Below the pieces are notes generated by a model, which saw only the letters and a list, made by a program, of their open reading frames with translations, did not search any database and had not been told where the DNA came from. From contig NZ_BNEA01000018.1 in the NCBI RefSeq assembly GCF_016860525.1, positions 1-64,000 of the forward strand: a stretch of 64,000 bases of DNA, written 5' to 3'. Positions 45,877-53,390 of the stretch are shown here, piece after piece. Position numbers and translations under genes: made by a program. Position 1 is the stretch's first letter. The number at the start of each line of letters is the position of its first letter. The stretch comes from Streptomyces rubradiris. GTDB taxonomy: Bacteria; Actinomycetota; Actinomycetes; Streptomycetales; Streptomycetaceae.

Positions 45877-46464
45877 GTGACCGAGACGATGACGAGAGAC
45901 AGGCCACTGCGTGCCGATGCCGAACGGACCGTGCGGACGATCCTGGAGGTGGCCGAGCGAGTGCTCGGCGAGGACCCCACCGCGAGCCTCGCCCAGATCG
46001 CCGCCGCCGCCGGCGTCGCCCGCACCACGCTCCACCGCCGTTTCGCCTCCCGCGAGGCACTGATCGACGCGATGGCGGTGCACGCCTTCCGGCAGGTCGA
46101 GGAGGCCATCGACGTAGGCCGCCCGGAGACGGCACCACCGCTGGTGGCGCTGCACCAGATCACCGCCAACGTGATCCAGGTGAAGAGCGGCTGGCGGTAC
46201 ACCGTCGGTCAGCCCCAGCTGCGCGCCCCGGAGGCCGCCGCCGCACACGAGCGCATCTTCGCCAAGGGCCACCTCCTGCTCGACCGGGCCCAACAGGCCG
46301 GTCTGCTGCGCCCCGACGCGGATCTCGAGTGGGCCCGGCGGGTGTACCACGCCCTGATCGAGCAGGCCATCCAGGTGCAGGCCGAGACCTCCGCCGACCC
46401 GGACGGGCTGGCGGCCGCGGTGGTCGACACGCTGCTCAACGGGCTGGGCCCCGCTCGCTCCTGA
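45877..46464 (+). CDS. TetR-family repressor of the exporter operon
   Basis: A 195-aa regulator from GTG 45877 (GAGAGG upstream; ATG 45889 also possible). The N-terminal HTH reads TVRTILEVAERVLGED, SLAQIAAAAGVARTTLHRRF and ASREALIDAM. The C-terminal ligand domain (HQITANVIQVKSGWRY and following) is of a type seen with efflux pumps. Divergence from the alpha/beta hydrolase/MFS operon with TTGCA-type inverted repeats between them is the classic layout of a substrate-induced efflux switch. Confidence 0.92.
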   Translation: MTETMTRDRPLRADAERTVRTILEVAERVLGEDPTASLAQIAAAAGVARTTLHRRFASREALIDAMAVHAFRQVEEAIDVGRPETAPPLVALHQITANVIQVKSGWRYTVGQPQLRAPEAAAAHERIFAKGHLLLDRAQQAGLLRPDADLEWARRVYHALIEQAIQVQAETSADPDGLAAAVVDTLLNGLGPARS

Positions 46465-46488
46465 CATCCGCGCCGGACAAACACGAAA

Positions 46489-46517
46489 GGGCGGCATCCG
46501 CGATGCGGATGCCGCCC
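46489..46517. terminator. Bidirectional terminator between convergent genes
   Basis: GGGCGGCATCCGC (46489-46501), a 3-base loop and the exact complement (46505-46517) lie between the ends of the TetR gene (plus) and the SnoaL-like gene (minus). Confidence 0.88.
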
Positions 46518-46538
46518 CGGGGGCGTGGTGACGTCGGA

Positions 46539-46988
46539 TCAGGCCGCGGGCACGGGCTTCGGTGCTCCCGACAGCGGCTTGTCCCACGCGCCGAGCTGGC
46601 GGAAGAGCTCCAGGTCGTCACGGACGGCCCAGTGCTGCACCACCTTGCCGTCGGCGATCCGGTACACGTGCAGGTGCTGGACTCGTACCTCCTTGCCCGT
46701 GGCGGGAACGCCCATGAAGTCGGCGACCTGACGGCCCGAGAAGATCAGGCGGATCAGGGCCTTGTCGCCCTTGGCGAAGGCGTCGACGACCTCCCAGCGG
46801 GCGTTCTCCCAGACGCTGCGCATCCAGCCGGCCGTGCGGATGTAGGCCTCCGCGCCGACCGGCGAGCCCTCCGGGGCCTCGTAGTCGACGAAATCCTCCG
46901 AGACCAGGCGCCGGGCGACCTCCTCGTCGCCGTCGTTGAAGATCTTGCCCATCTCCAGGGCGATGTTCAGCACTTCCTCGTCCGTCAT
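46539..46988 (-). CDS. SnoaL-like polyketide cyclase-fold protein
   Basis: A 149-aa NTF2/SnoaL-fold protein from ATG 46988 with AAAGGA upstream. The order EMGKIFNDGDEEVARRLVSE, DYEAPEGSPVGAEAYI, FMGVPATGKEVRVQHLHVYR and IADGKVVQHWAVRDDLELF is that of the SnoaL-like ester cyclase group (catalytic Asp in the WAVRDD region). These catalyse aldol cyclisation or hydration of polyketides, and others have no known role. Last gene of the AfsA-HAD-FabG operon on the minus strand. Confidence 0.87.
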   Translation of the reverse strand: MTDEEVLNIALEMGKIFNDGDEEVARRLVSEDFVDYEAPEGSPVGAEAYIRTAGWMRSVWENARWEVVDAFAKGDKALIRLIFSGRQVADFMGVPATGKEVRVQHLHVYRIADGKVVQHWAVRDDLELFRQLGAWDKPLSGAPKPVPAA

Positions 46989-47112
46989 GACGGTGTCCTT
47001 TCGTGTCTCACGCGCTGCGCGCACGGTGCGCGCCGGTCACGCTTCGGGGGTGTTTCCCAGGGGATGTGGGGGGCTGGGGGTTCTGGGGGGAAGGGGCCGC
47101 CGGGGCCGTGTC

Positions 47113-47817
47113 TCACTGGCCCATGCCGATACCGCCGCCGACCGGGACCGCCGCCCCGGTCACATAGGAGGCGCCGTCGCCGGCGAGGAACGTGACGACG
47201 TCGGCGACCTCCTGCGGGGTGCCGGTGCGGCGCAGCGGGGTCTGGCCCAGCAACTGGGCGCGCCGCTTGTCGGTGACGGCCTGGATCATGTCGGTCTCGA
47301 TCAGTCCGGGCGTGACCATGTTGACCGTGATGTTCCGCGAGCCCAGTTCCCAGGCGAGCGACCGGGTCAGGCCGAGCATGCCGGACTTGGACGCGGCGTA
47401 GTTGGACTGTCCGGGAGAGCCGAGGAAGCCCATGATCGACGAGATGAAGACGATACGGCCCCACTTGGCGCTGATCATGGAGCGGGACACCAGGCGGGCC
47501 ATCCGGAAGGACCCGACGAGGTTGGTCCCGATGACGTCCTCGAAGTCCTCCTCGCGCATGGTGGGGGCCAGCGCGTCGCGGGTGATGCCGGCGTTGGCCA
47601 CCAGCACGCCCACCGGCCCGTACTGCGCCTCGACCTCGTTCACGGCGCGGCGCGCCGCCTCGGGGTCGCGTACGTCGCAGCGCACGCCGAACAGACCCTC
47701 GGGGGCCTCCCCGCTGCGGTGGGTGATCGCGACCTTGTCGCCGTTCTCGGCGAAGCTGCGCGCGATGGTCAGGCCGATCCCCCGGTTTCCTCCGGTGACC
47801 AGAACGGTGCGTGACAT
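47113..47817 (-). CDS. FabG/MabA-type 3-oxoacyl-ACP reductase
   Basis: A 234-aa short-chain dehydrogenase from ATG 47817 (CAGGAGAGC upstream). TVLVTGGNRGIGLTIARSFA, GLFGVRCDVRD, VANAGITRD, the catalytic Ser in ISSIMGFLG, YAASKSG (Tyr/Lys) and the ending VPVGGGIGMGQ closely follow FabG1 (MabA) of mycobacteria and Streptomyces FabG. It reduces 3-oxoacyl-ACP with NADPH, and would act with HadA/HadB to give enoyl-ACP. It lies 12 bases downstream of the HAD gene in one operon. It could alternatively reduce a butenolide intermediate made through AfsA. Confidence 0.92.
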   Translation of the reverse strand: MSRTVLVTGGNRGIGLTIARSFAENGDKVAITHRSGEAPEGLFGVRCDVRDPEAARRAVNEVEAQYGPVGVLVANAGITRDALAPTMREEDFEDVIGTNLVGSFRMARLVSRSMISAKWGRIVFISSIMGFLGSPGQSNYAASKSGMLGLTRSLAWELGSRNITVNMVTPGLIETDMIQAVTDKRRAQLLGQTPLRRTGTPQEVADVVTFLAGDGASYVTGAAVPVGGGIGMGQ

Positions 47818-47829
47818 GAGCTCTCCTGT

Positions 47830-48495
47830 TCAGGCGGCCGCCGAGCCCATGCCGGCCGGGCGGGCGAGACGGCGGGCCAGTGCGGCCGCCGCGGTGTCGG
47901 TGTCGGTGAAGTGGACGGCCTGCCAGCCGGCGGCCTCGGCCCCGACGCAGTTGGCCTCGATGTCGTCGACGAGGACGCACTCCCCGGGCGCGACCCCCGC
48001 CATCTCGGCGGCCGCCTCGAAGATCCCGCGCTGCGGCTTGCGGACGCCGACCCGGAAGGACAGGGCGAGCCCGTCGAAGAGCCCGTCGGGCGGGACCATG
48101 CGCCGCCAGTGCCGGTCCCAGGCGGGCGGCATGTTGGACAGCAGGCCGACGAACACCCCCTGGTCGTGCAGGGTACGGAGATGGTCCAGCCAGGCGTGGT
48201 TGGTCTCGCGCCCTGCGAACCAGCGGTCACCGAAGCCGGTCAGATCGGCTTCCACCCCGAGTTCGCGCAGCCGGACGTTCATCCGGGCGGCCCACTCGTC
48301 CTCGGTGAGCAGCGGGGTGTCCAGCGGCGCCATCAGGTCACCGCCGTACGGCGCCGCCACCGCGGCCATGGCCGTCCGGAAGGCGTCCGCGGGGATTCCT
48401 GTCCGGCGGCAGAAGGTCTCCAGGTCGCGCGGGATCGGCGGGGTGAGCACCCCGCCGAAGTCCGTCCACACCGCGCGTACGGGCGGCCGGGTCAC
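47830..48495 (-). CDS. HAD-superfamily phosphatase
   Basis: A 221-aa HAD hydrolase (subfamily IA) from GTG 48495, overlapping the AfsA stop by four bases. Motif I is VWTDFGGVLTP (nucleophile Asp), motif II GLLSN, motif III Lys in RKPQRGIFEAA, and motif IV VLVDDIEANC. A phosphatase coupled to an AfsA homologue fits removal of the phosphate from the butenolide phosphate that AfsA-type condensation with dihydroxyacetone phosphate yields. The substrate is inferred from context only. Confidence 0.9.
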   Translation of the reverse strand: MTRPPVRAVWTDFGGVLTPPIPRDLETFCRRTGIPADAFRTAMAAVAAPYGGDLMAPLDTPLLTEDEWAARMNVRLRELGVEADLTGFGDRWFAGRETNHAWLDHLRTLHDQGVFVGLLSNMPPAWDRHWRRMVPPDGLFDGLALSFRVGVRKPQRGIFEAAAEMAGVAPGECVLVDDIEANCVGAEAAGWQAVHFTDTDTAAAALARRLARPAGMGSAAA

Positions 48496-49505
48496 GACGC
48501 CGGCCCCTTGGCCGTGCGGGCCCCGGAGTGCGCCGGGGTGAAGTCCAGTACGACGCGGCCGGCTTCGGCGCCGTCCTGCTCGAAGACGACCGCGCAGGCG
48601 GTTCGGCCGCCGGCGGCCGAACCGCCCGGTGCGAGGCGGGCCGTGGCCACCAGGGGCGAGTCCAGCTCGGCGAACCGGGTGAAGTCCGCGGTGCAGCCGG
48701 TCACGGTCGCGTCGGTCGGGACGCCCGCGAGGTGGGCGAGCTGACGCGCGGCCTCGGTGAGCACCATGGCCGGGATGTGGTCGTAGGTGTGGTCGAACAG
48801 GCTCTTGTTCTCGAACAGCGGCTCCACCTGCGCGGAGACCGTGTCGCCCAGGTGGATGGGCTCGCCGAGCACCACATTGGCGAGGTTGTGGCGGCCCACG
48901 TCGGCCGCGTCGGCCGGGCGGCTGCGCAGCGCGTCCAGCAGGTCGGTGGTGAGCGGCGGGGTGGACCGGCGTTGCAGGTAGCGCAGCTTCCCGTAGTCGG
49001 CGCTCTTCGCCGTACCGACGTCGATGCGGGTACGGGCCGCCTCCCGGCCTGCGATGCTCAGGACGACCGAGGAACTCACGCCGCGCAGACGGCCGTTGCG
49101 CGCGGTCACCGGCGTGACCGCGCCCGCCAGCTCCAGCTCCCCGGGCCGGTCCCCCGGCGTGAGGACCCGCGGGTCCCCGATCCTGATCGACCAGCTGTTG
49201 ACCAGGAACGTGGTGTGCCGGGAGATGCCCAGCTGGCGGTGCGAGGCGGCGACACCCGCCTGCCGCGCGGCCTCCAGCAGCAGCAGGAAGTCATAGGTCA
49301 CCGGCGTGCGCACGTGGTCGCTGAAGTAGGCGTGCCCGATGGGAAGTTGCGCGCCCGCCAGGAAGTCCTCCGGCCCCGTCTGCACGAGATCGGTGACCAG
49401 TACCTCCGAGACCGCCGCCCGGTGCACCAGGGTGCGGTCGATGGTACGGGCGAAGGTCAGTGCGGGGGCCGGTTCCGCCCCGGTCTTTTCGATGGACGTT
49501 GTCAT
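48492..49505 (-). CDS. AfsA/ScbA-family acyltransferase (operon copy)
   Basis: A 337-aa A-factor synthase homologue from ATG 49505 (AAGGAG upstream). Two tandem hot-dog repeats are visible: LVHRAAVSEVLVTD with LLLLEAARQAGV, and HLGDTVSAQV-containing DHIPAMVLTEAARQLAHLAG. AfsA transfers a beta-ketoacyl group to dihydroxyacetone phosphate, the key step to gamma-butyrolactones. In contrast to regulatory afsA genes, which lie beside receptor genes, this one heads an operon with HAD phosphatase, FabG and SnoaL-like genes, and no receptor is adjacent. That points to a biosynthetic role. No TTA codon was noticed. Confidence 0.92.
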   Translation of the reverse strand: MTTSIEKTGAEPAPALTFARTIDRTLVHRAAVSEVLVTDLVQTGPEDFLAGAQLPIGHAYFSDHVRTPVTYDFLLLLEAARQAGVAASHRQLGISRHTTFLVNSWSIRIGDPRVLTPGDRPGELELAGAVTPVTARNGRLRGVSSSVVLSIAGREAARTRIDVGTAKSADYGKLRYLQRRSTPPLTTDLLDALRSRPADAADVGRHNLANVVLGEPIHLGDTVSAQVEPLFENKSLFDHTYDHIPAMVLTEAARQLAHLAGVPTDATVTGCTADFTRFAELDSPLVATARLAPGGSAAGGRTACAVVFEQDGAEAGRVVLDFTPAHSGARTAKGPAS

Positions 49506-49767
49506 TCGCGAAGAACTCCTTGCCCGGTGCCGCTTTCGGCAGATTCACGAAAATGGCGCTACGGCCCCGGATCGGGCCTGCACCTCAGGATTCCGAGCGG
49601 CCGTAGAAGTGCCGTAAAACCCGCATGAAGAACGCCGTAGGAGGAGGTTTCCGACCGCCCCCGGCCGCCTTTTAGGCAACTTTCATGGCCGTCTCACATT
49701 CTGTTGGGAAATTTCTCGGGAGCGTTTCCCGTCCGCTCCGCCGTCCACCGCAAGGGAGTGCGTTTCG
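49506..49767. promoter_or_regulatory. Divergent promoter region of the AfsA and carboxylase operons
   Basis: A 262-base gap between divergent starts, AT-richer at 49540-49720. No perfect palindrome was seen, and the plus-strand gene has GGGAGTG 7-13 bases before its ATG. SARP heptamer repeats could not be recognised with confidence. Confidence 0.45.
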
Positions 49768-51369
49768 ATGACCGCTTTGGATGACCGTCCCTTCGCCCCG
49801 CCGGCCCCACCGGCCGGTCCGGACCTGCAGGGGCGTACCGCCGAGCTGCTGCGCCTCAGGCAGGCGGTGCGCGGCGGCCCGGGCGCGGCGGCGACGCAGG
49901 CCCAGCACGCGCGCGGCAAGCTGACCGTGCACGAGCGGCTTCAGCTGCTGTTCGACGAGGGCACGTTCACCGAGATCGAGGGGCTGCGCCGGCACCGGGC
50001 CAGTGGCTTCGGCCTGGAGGACCGCCGCCCGCACACCGACGGCGTGGTCACCGGCTGGGGCCGGGTGCACGGACGCACCGTCTTCGTCTACGCCCATGAC
50101 TTCCGTATCTTCGGCGGCTCGCTGGGCGAGTCCCACGCCGAGAAGATCCACAAGATCATGGATATGGCCGACGCGGCCGGCGCGCCGCTGGTGAGCCTCA
50201 ACGACGGGGCCGGCGCCCGTATCCAGGAGGGCGTCTCCGCGCTCGCCGGGTACGGCGGGATCTTTCGCCGCAACGTGCGTGCCTCCGGCGTGATTCCGCA
50301 GATCAGCGTGATGCTCGGACCGTGCGCCGGCGGCGCGACCTACTCGCCGGCGCTGACCGACTTCGTGTTCATGGTGCGCGGCATCTCCCAGATGTTCATC
50401 ACCGGCCCGGACGTGGTGGAGGCGGTGACGGGCGAGCGGGTGAGCCACGAGCAGCTCGGCGGCGCCGACCTGCATGCCGCGATCTCGGGCGCGGCCGCCT
50501 TCGCGTACGACGACGAGGAGTCCTGCCTGGAGGACGTGCGCTACCTGCTGTCGCTGCTGCCGTCCAACAACCGCGAGCTGCCGCCGGCCGCCGCGCCCGC
50601 CTCCCGGCTGAACACCCTGGACGAGGAGCTGCTGCACCTGGTGCCCGCCGACCCCAACCAGCCGTACGACATGCGCGAGGTGATCGCGCGCCTGGTGGAC
50701 GACTCGGAGTTCCTGGAGGTCCACGAGCGGTGGGCGCCGAACCTGCTGTGCGCGCTGGCCCGCATCGACGGGCAGACCGTCGGCCTGGTGGCGAACCAGC
50801 CCCGGCACCTGGCCGGGGTGCTGGACATCGAGGCCTCCCAGAAGGGTGCCGCGTTCATCCAGACCTGCGACGCCTTCAACATCCCCCTGGTGACGCTGGT
50901 GGACGTGCCCGGCTTCCTGCCCGGCACCGCCCAGGAGCACGGCGGGATCATCCGCCACGGCGCGAAGCTGCTCTACGCCTACTGCAATGCCACCGTCCCG
51001 CGGGTCCAGGTCATCCTGCGCAAGGCGTACGGCGGCGCGTACATCGTCATGGACTCGCGCTCCATCGGCTGCGACCTGTCGTACGCCTGGCCGACGAACG
51101 AGATCGCGGTGATGGGGGCCGAGGGCGCGGTCAACGTCATCCACCGGCGGGCCGTCGCCGCGGCCGAGGACCCGGAGGCCGCCCGGCGGGAGCTGACGCA
51201 GGAGTACCGGGAGACGCTGATGCACCCGTACTACGCGGCGGAACGGGGTCTGGTCGACGACGTGATCGACCCGCGCACCACCCGCTCGGTCCTCGCGGAG
51301 GCGCTGCGCGTGCTGCGCACCAAGCAGGAGCAGCTGGTGCCCCGCAAGCACGGCAATCCGCCGATGTGA
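49768..51369 (+). CDS. Acyl-CoA carboxylase beta subunit (AccB/PccB type)
   Basis: A 533-aa carboxyltransferase from ATG 49768. Both crotonase-like halves are present: SLNDGAGARIQEGVSALAGY and GPCAGGATYSPALTDF for the N-half, VDVPGFLPGTAQEHGGIIRH and the final AWPTNEIAVMGAEGAVNV for the C-half. At the position that decides substrate in S. coelicolor AccB/PccB (residue 422 there, Ile versus Asp) this protein has Ile426 in GGAYIVMDS. That predicts acetyl-CoA as well as propionyl-CoA use, hence malonyl-CoA supply. It pairs with an alpha subunit (38.9 kb) and the epsilon subunit just downstream. Confidence 0.93.
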   Translation: MTALDDRPFAPPAPPAGPDLQGRTAELLRLRQAVRGGPGAAATQAQHARGKLTVHERLQLLFDEGTFTEIEGLRRHRASGFGLEDRRPHTDGVVTGWGRVHGRTVFVYAHDFRIFGGSLGESHAEKIHKIMDMADAAGAPLVSLNDGAGARIQEGVSALAGYGGIFRRNVRASGVIPQISVMLGPCAGGATYSPALTDFVFMVRGISQMFITGPDVVEAVTGERVSHEQLGGADLHAAISGAAAFAYDDEESCLEDVRYLLSLLPSNNRELPPAAAPASRLNTLDEELLHLVPADPNQPYDMREVIARLVDDSEFLEVHERWAPNLLCALARIDGQTVGLVANQPRHLAGVLDIEASQKGAAFIQTCDAFNIPLVTLVDVPGFLPGTAQEHGGIIRHGAKLLYAYCNATVPRVQVILRKAYGGAYIVMDSRSIGCDLSYAWPTNEIAVMGAEGAVNVIHRRAVAAAEDPEAARRELTQEYRETLMHPYYAAERGLVDDVIDPRTTRSVLAEALRVLRTKQEQLVPRKHGNPPM

Positions 51370-51457
51370 CCGCCGCAGCCGGACCAGACCGAAGGACCGG
51401 AACCGGACAGGAGCAGAGCACCGGAACCGGACGAGACCAGAGGACCGGAGGCACCGA

Positions 51458-51709
51458 GTGATCCCGCAGCGGCCCAGTGGAAGCGAGGCACCCACCATGG
51501 ACACGGCACCCACCGCTCCGCCCGCCCTGCGCGTGGTGCGGGGTGACCCCACCCCCGACGAACTGGCCGCGCTCACCGCCGTCGTACTGGCACGGGGCGC
51601 TGCCGGGCCGCCCCCCGGCGACCCGGTCACCGCGCCCGTACCGGCCCCGGGCTGGCTGCGGCCGGGCCGCCACCATCCGGCGGGGGCGTGGCGGACGTTT
51701 CCGCGGTGA
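51458..51709 (+). CDS. Acyl-CoA carboxylase epsilon subunit
   Basis: A small protein of 83 aa from GTG 51458 (GGAGG seven bases upstream), or 70 aa from ATG 51497. The core LRVVRGDPTPDELAALTAVV and the C-terminal WLRPGRHHPAGAWRTFPR fit AccE/PccE, which stabilises the alpha-beta carboxylase complex in actinomycetes. The 88-base gap before it is filled with imperfect repeats of ACCGGAACCGGAC. Confidence 0.85.
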   Translation: MIPQRPSGSEAPTMDTAPTAPPALRVVRGDPTPDELAALTAVVLARGAAGPPPGDPVTAPVPAPGWLRPGRHHPAGAWRTFPR

Positions 51710-51850
51710 GCGGTGTCTCCGCCGGGGCCGGCCGGCCTCGCCCCGGCGGTGACCCGGCGGTTCGGCAGTGCGGTGGTTCCGCATGGCGGCCGGGGCCGCA
51801 CCGGCACCCTCCGGGGGCTCGGTGCGGCCCCGGCCGCACGTCGTCGGGGT

Positions 51851-52891
51851 TCAGCGGGGTGCGGGAGCCTCGACCACCGCGCAGGACCAGGTGAAGCCGG
51901 CGCCCGCGTTGAGCAGCAGGCCGATGTCACCGGGGCCGAGCGCGGAACGGCGCAGCAGCTCGTGCAGCCCCGCGGGCAGGTCGCCCGTGCCCAGGTGCCC
52001 GGTGTCGCTCCCCCAGTCCACCGGCCGGGCGGCGACCAGTTCGTTCAGCGTCGGGATCCACGCGTTCCGCAGCGTCTTGAGCCCGAGCCGGGGCAGCAGG
52101 ACGAACCGGATGCGCGGGTCGTCCGCGGCGAGGCCGGCGTCCCGCAGCGCGCCCTGGACCACGCACCGGATCATCTCGCGGTTGATCTTCTTGAACGGGG
52201 CGACCCCGTGGTCGCGCAGGTAGTCCCGCTTGGTGCGGCGCATATCGACGACGGGCGAGTTCTCCCGGGGCAGCCGCGCGAACGGGTCCATGCCCCGGTG
52301 CATGGCCTCCAGATGCGGGGCGGCGGCGGTGTGCAGGGCCCGCAACAGCAGGGGGTCGCCCGCGTCGGCCGGCTGCCTGAGCAGCACCGCGGTGGCCGCG
52401 TCCCCGTAGGCGGCGCCGTAGTCGCTGCGCCACCGGTCGAATCCGGGCGCGGTGAACCGGTCGGCGGTGGTGACCAGGGCGTGCCGGGAGCCCTCGGCCA
52501 GGGAGAGCCGGGCGACGGCCAGTTCCAGGGCGGCCGCGCCACCGTTGCAGATCTGCTGGATCCCGACCGGCACGGTGTTGTGCGCGCCGATCTGGTGGGC
52601 GATGTAGTGCGCCGGCGACCACAGGTCGTGGCCCTGGTAGTGCATCCACGCGTGCAGCAGGAGCGTCACGTCGGCGGCCGCCACGCCGCTGCCGTGCAGC
52701 ACCTGCCGGGCGGCCAGCACGGCCATCTCGGGCGGGGAGATGTCGTCGGCGACCGGCAGCCGGGGGTGTCCCAGGTCGCGCGCCACGTTCCCCTCGACGC
52801 GCTGCTCGGCGACAGCGCTGTGCGCGCCGTCCCTCTTCGGCGGCAGCCACAGGGCCGCCGCGGCGATGCCCACCGACGCGGTCGTTCTCAT
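51851..52891 (-). CDS. KSIII-like acyltransferase/ketosynthase
   Basis: A 346-aa thiolase-fold protein from ATG 52891 after GAGGGGGG. The acylated Cys115 is in QQICNGGAAALELA. The usual FabH His (HQAN) is replaced by LPRLGLK, and the Asn position by GSDTGHLGTGDL. This combination is found in a secondary-metabolite subfamily of KSIII-like proteins (related to CerJ/ChlB6-type acyl-transferring enzymes). It may thus transfer an acyl group to oxygen or to the ACP rather than condense. It is divergent from the ACP-KS-CLF operon, sharing a 220-base promoter region. Confidence 0.85.
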   Translation of the reverse strand: MRTTASVGIAAAALWLPPKRDGAHSAVAEQRVEGNVARDLGHPRLPVADDISPPEMAVLAARQVLHGSGVAAADVTLLLHAWMHYQGHDLWSPAHYIAHQIGAHNTVPVGIQQICNGGAAALELAVARLSLAEGSRHALVTTADRFTAPGFDRWRSDYGAAYGDAATAVLLRQPADAGDPLLLRALHTAAAPHLEAMHRGMDPFARLPRENSPVVDMRRTKRDYLRDHGVAPFKKINREMIRCVVQGALRDAGLAADDPRIRFVLLPRLGLKTLRNAWIPTLNELVAARPVDWGSDTGHLGTGDLPAGLHELLRRSALGPGDIGLLLNAGAGFTWSCAVVEAPAPR

Positions 52892-53111
52892 GACAGGAGC
52901 CCCCTCTGTTCCGATGGTATCCATATTGTTTCCAGCGGAAATGAAATGCGCGTCAAACCGATGTAAAAGAGGGGTTGGATTCAAGGAATGAGGGTTCTCT
53001 GTGGTGTTGTGGATATGGCAGCATGAATTCGCCAACCACATTTCCGCTCGCAATTTTTCACGGCGGACCGGGGACCACGGGCTGGGTCCACACGCTGAAG
53101 GGAACACGAAC
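52892..53111. promoter_or_regulatory. Divergent promoter region of KSIII-like gene and ACP operon
   Basis: AT-rich relative to the rest (about 52910-53060) and bounded by starts on both strands. A TTCAAGG at 52979 resembles a SARP half-repeat, but a second copy at the right spacing was not found. Confidence 0.45.
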
Positions 53112-53390
53112 ATGTCGGACAACCTGGGCAAGGAACTCTCCCCCGAGCTGCGCACCCGCATCCGGGAGATCGTCGCAGACGTGCTGGAGGTGTCCTCCGG
53201 CGAGGTCGACGAACAGCACAGCTTCGTCGAGGACTTCGACGCCGACTCCCTGCTGATCATCGAGATGTTCTCCCGCTTCGAGAAGCAGCTGGGCATCGAG
53301 ATACCTCAGGAGGAGCTGGTCGACCTCGACGACCTCGGCACCGCCTACGAACTGATCGCACGTCACACCACCGCCGTCGCGCATGTCTGA
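53112..53390 (+). CDS. Acyl carrier protein
   Basis: A 92-aa ACP from ATG 53112. The phosphopantetheine Ser46 is in DADSLLIIEM. Helix 1 (ELRTRIREIVADVLEVSSGE), EEFDADS-like acidic helix 2 and IPQEELVDLDDLGTAYELI follow the fatty-acid/type II polyketide pattern. The stop overlaps the ketosynthase start by eight bases, a tight coupling that suggests a dedicated ACP. Its modifying enzyme is probably the Sfp-type transferase at 42 kb. Confidence 0.95.
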   Translation: MSDNLGKELSPELRTRIREIVADVLEVSSGEVDEQHSFVEDFDADSLLIIEMFSRFEKQLGIEIPQEELVDLDDLGTAYELIARHTTAVAHV

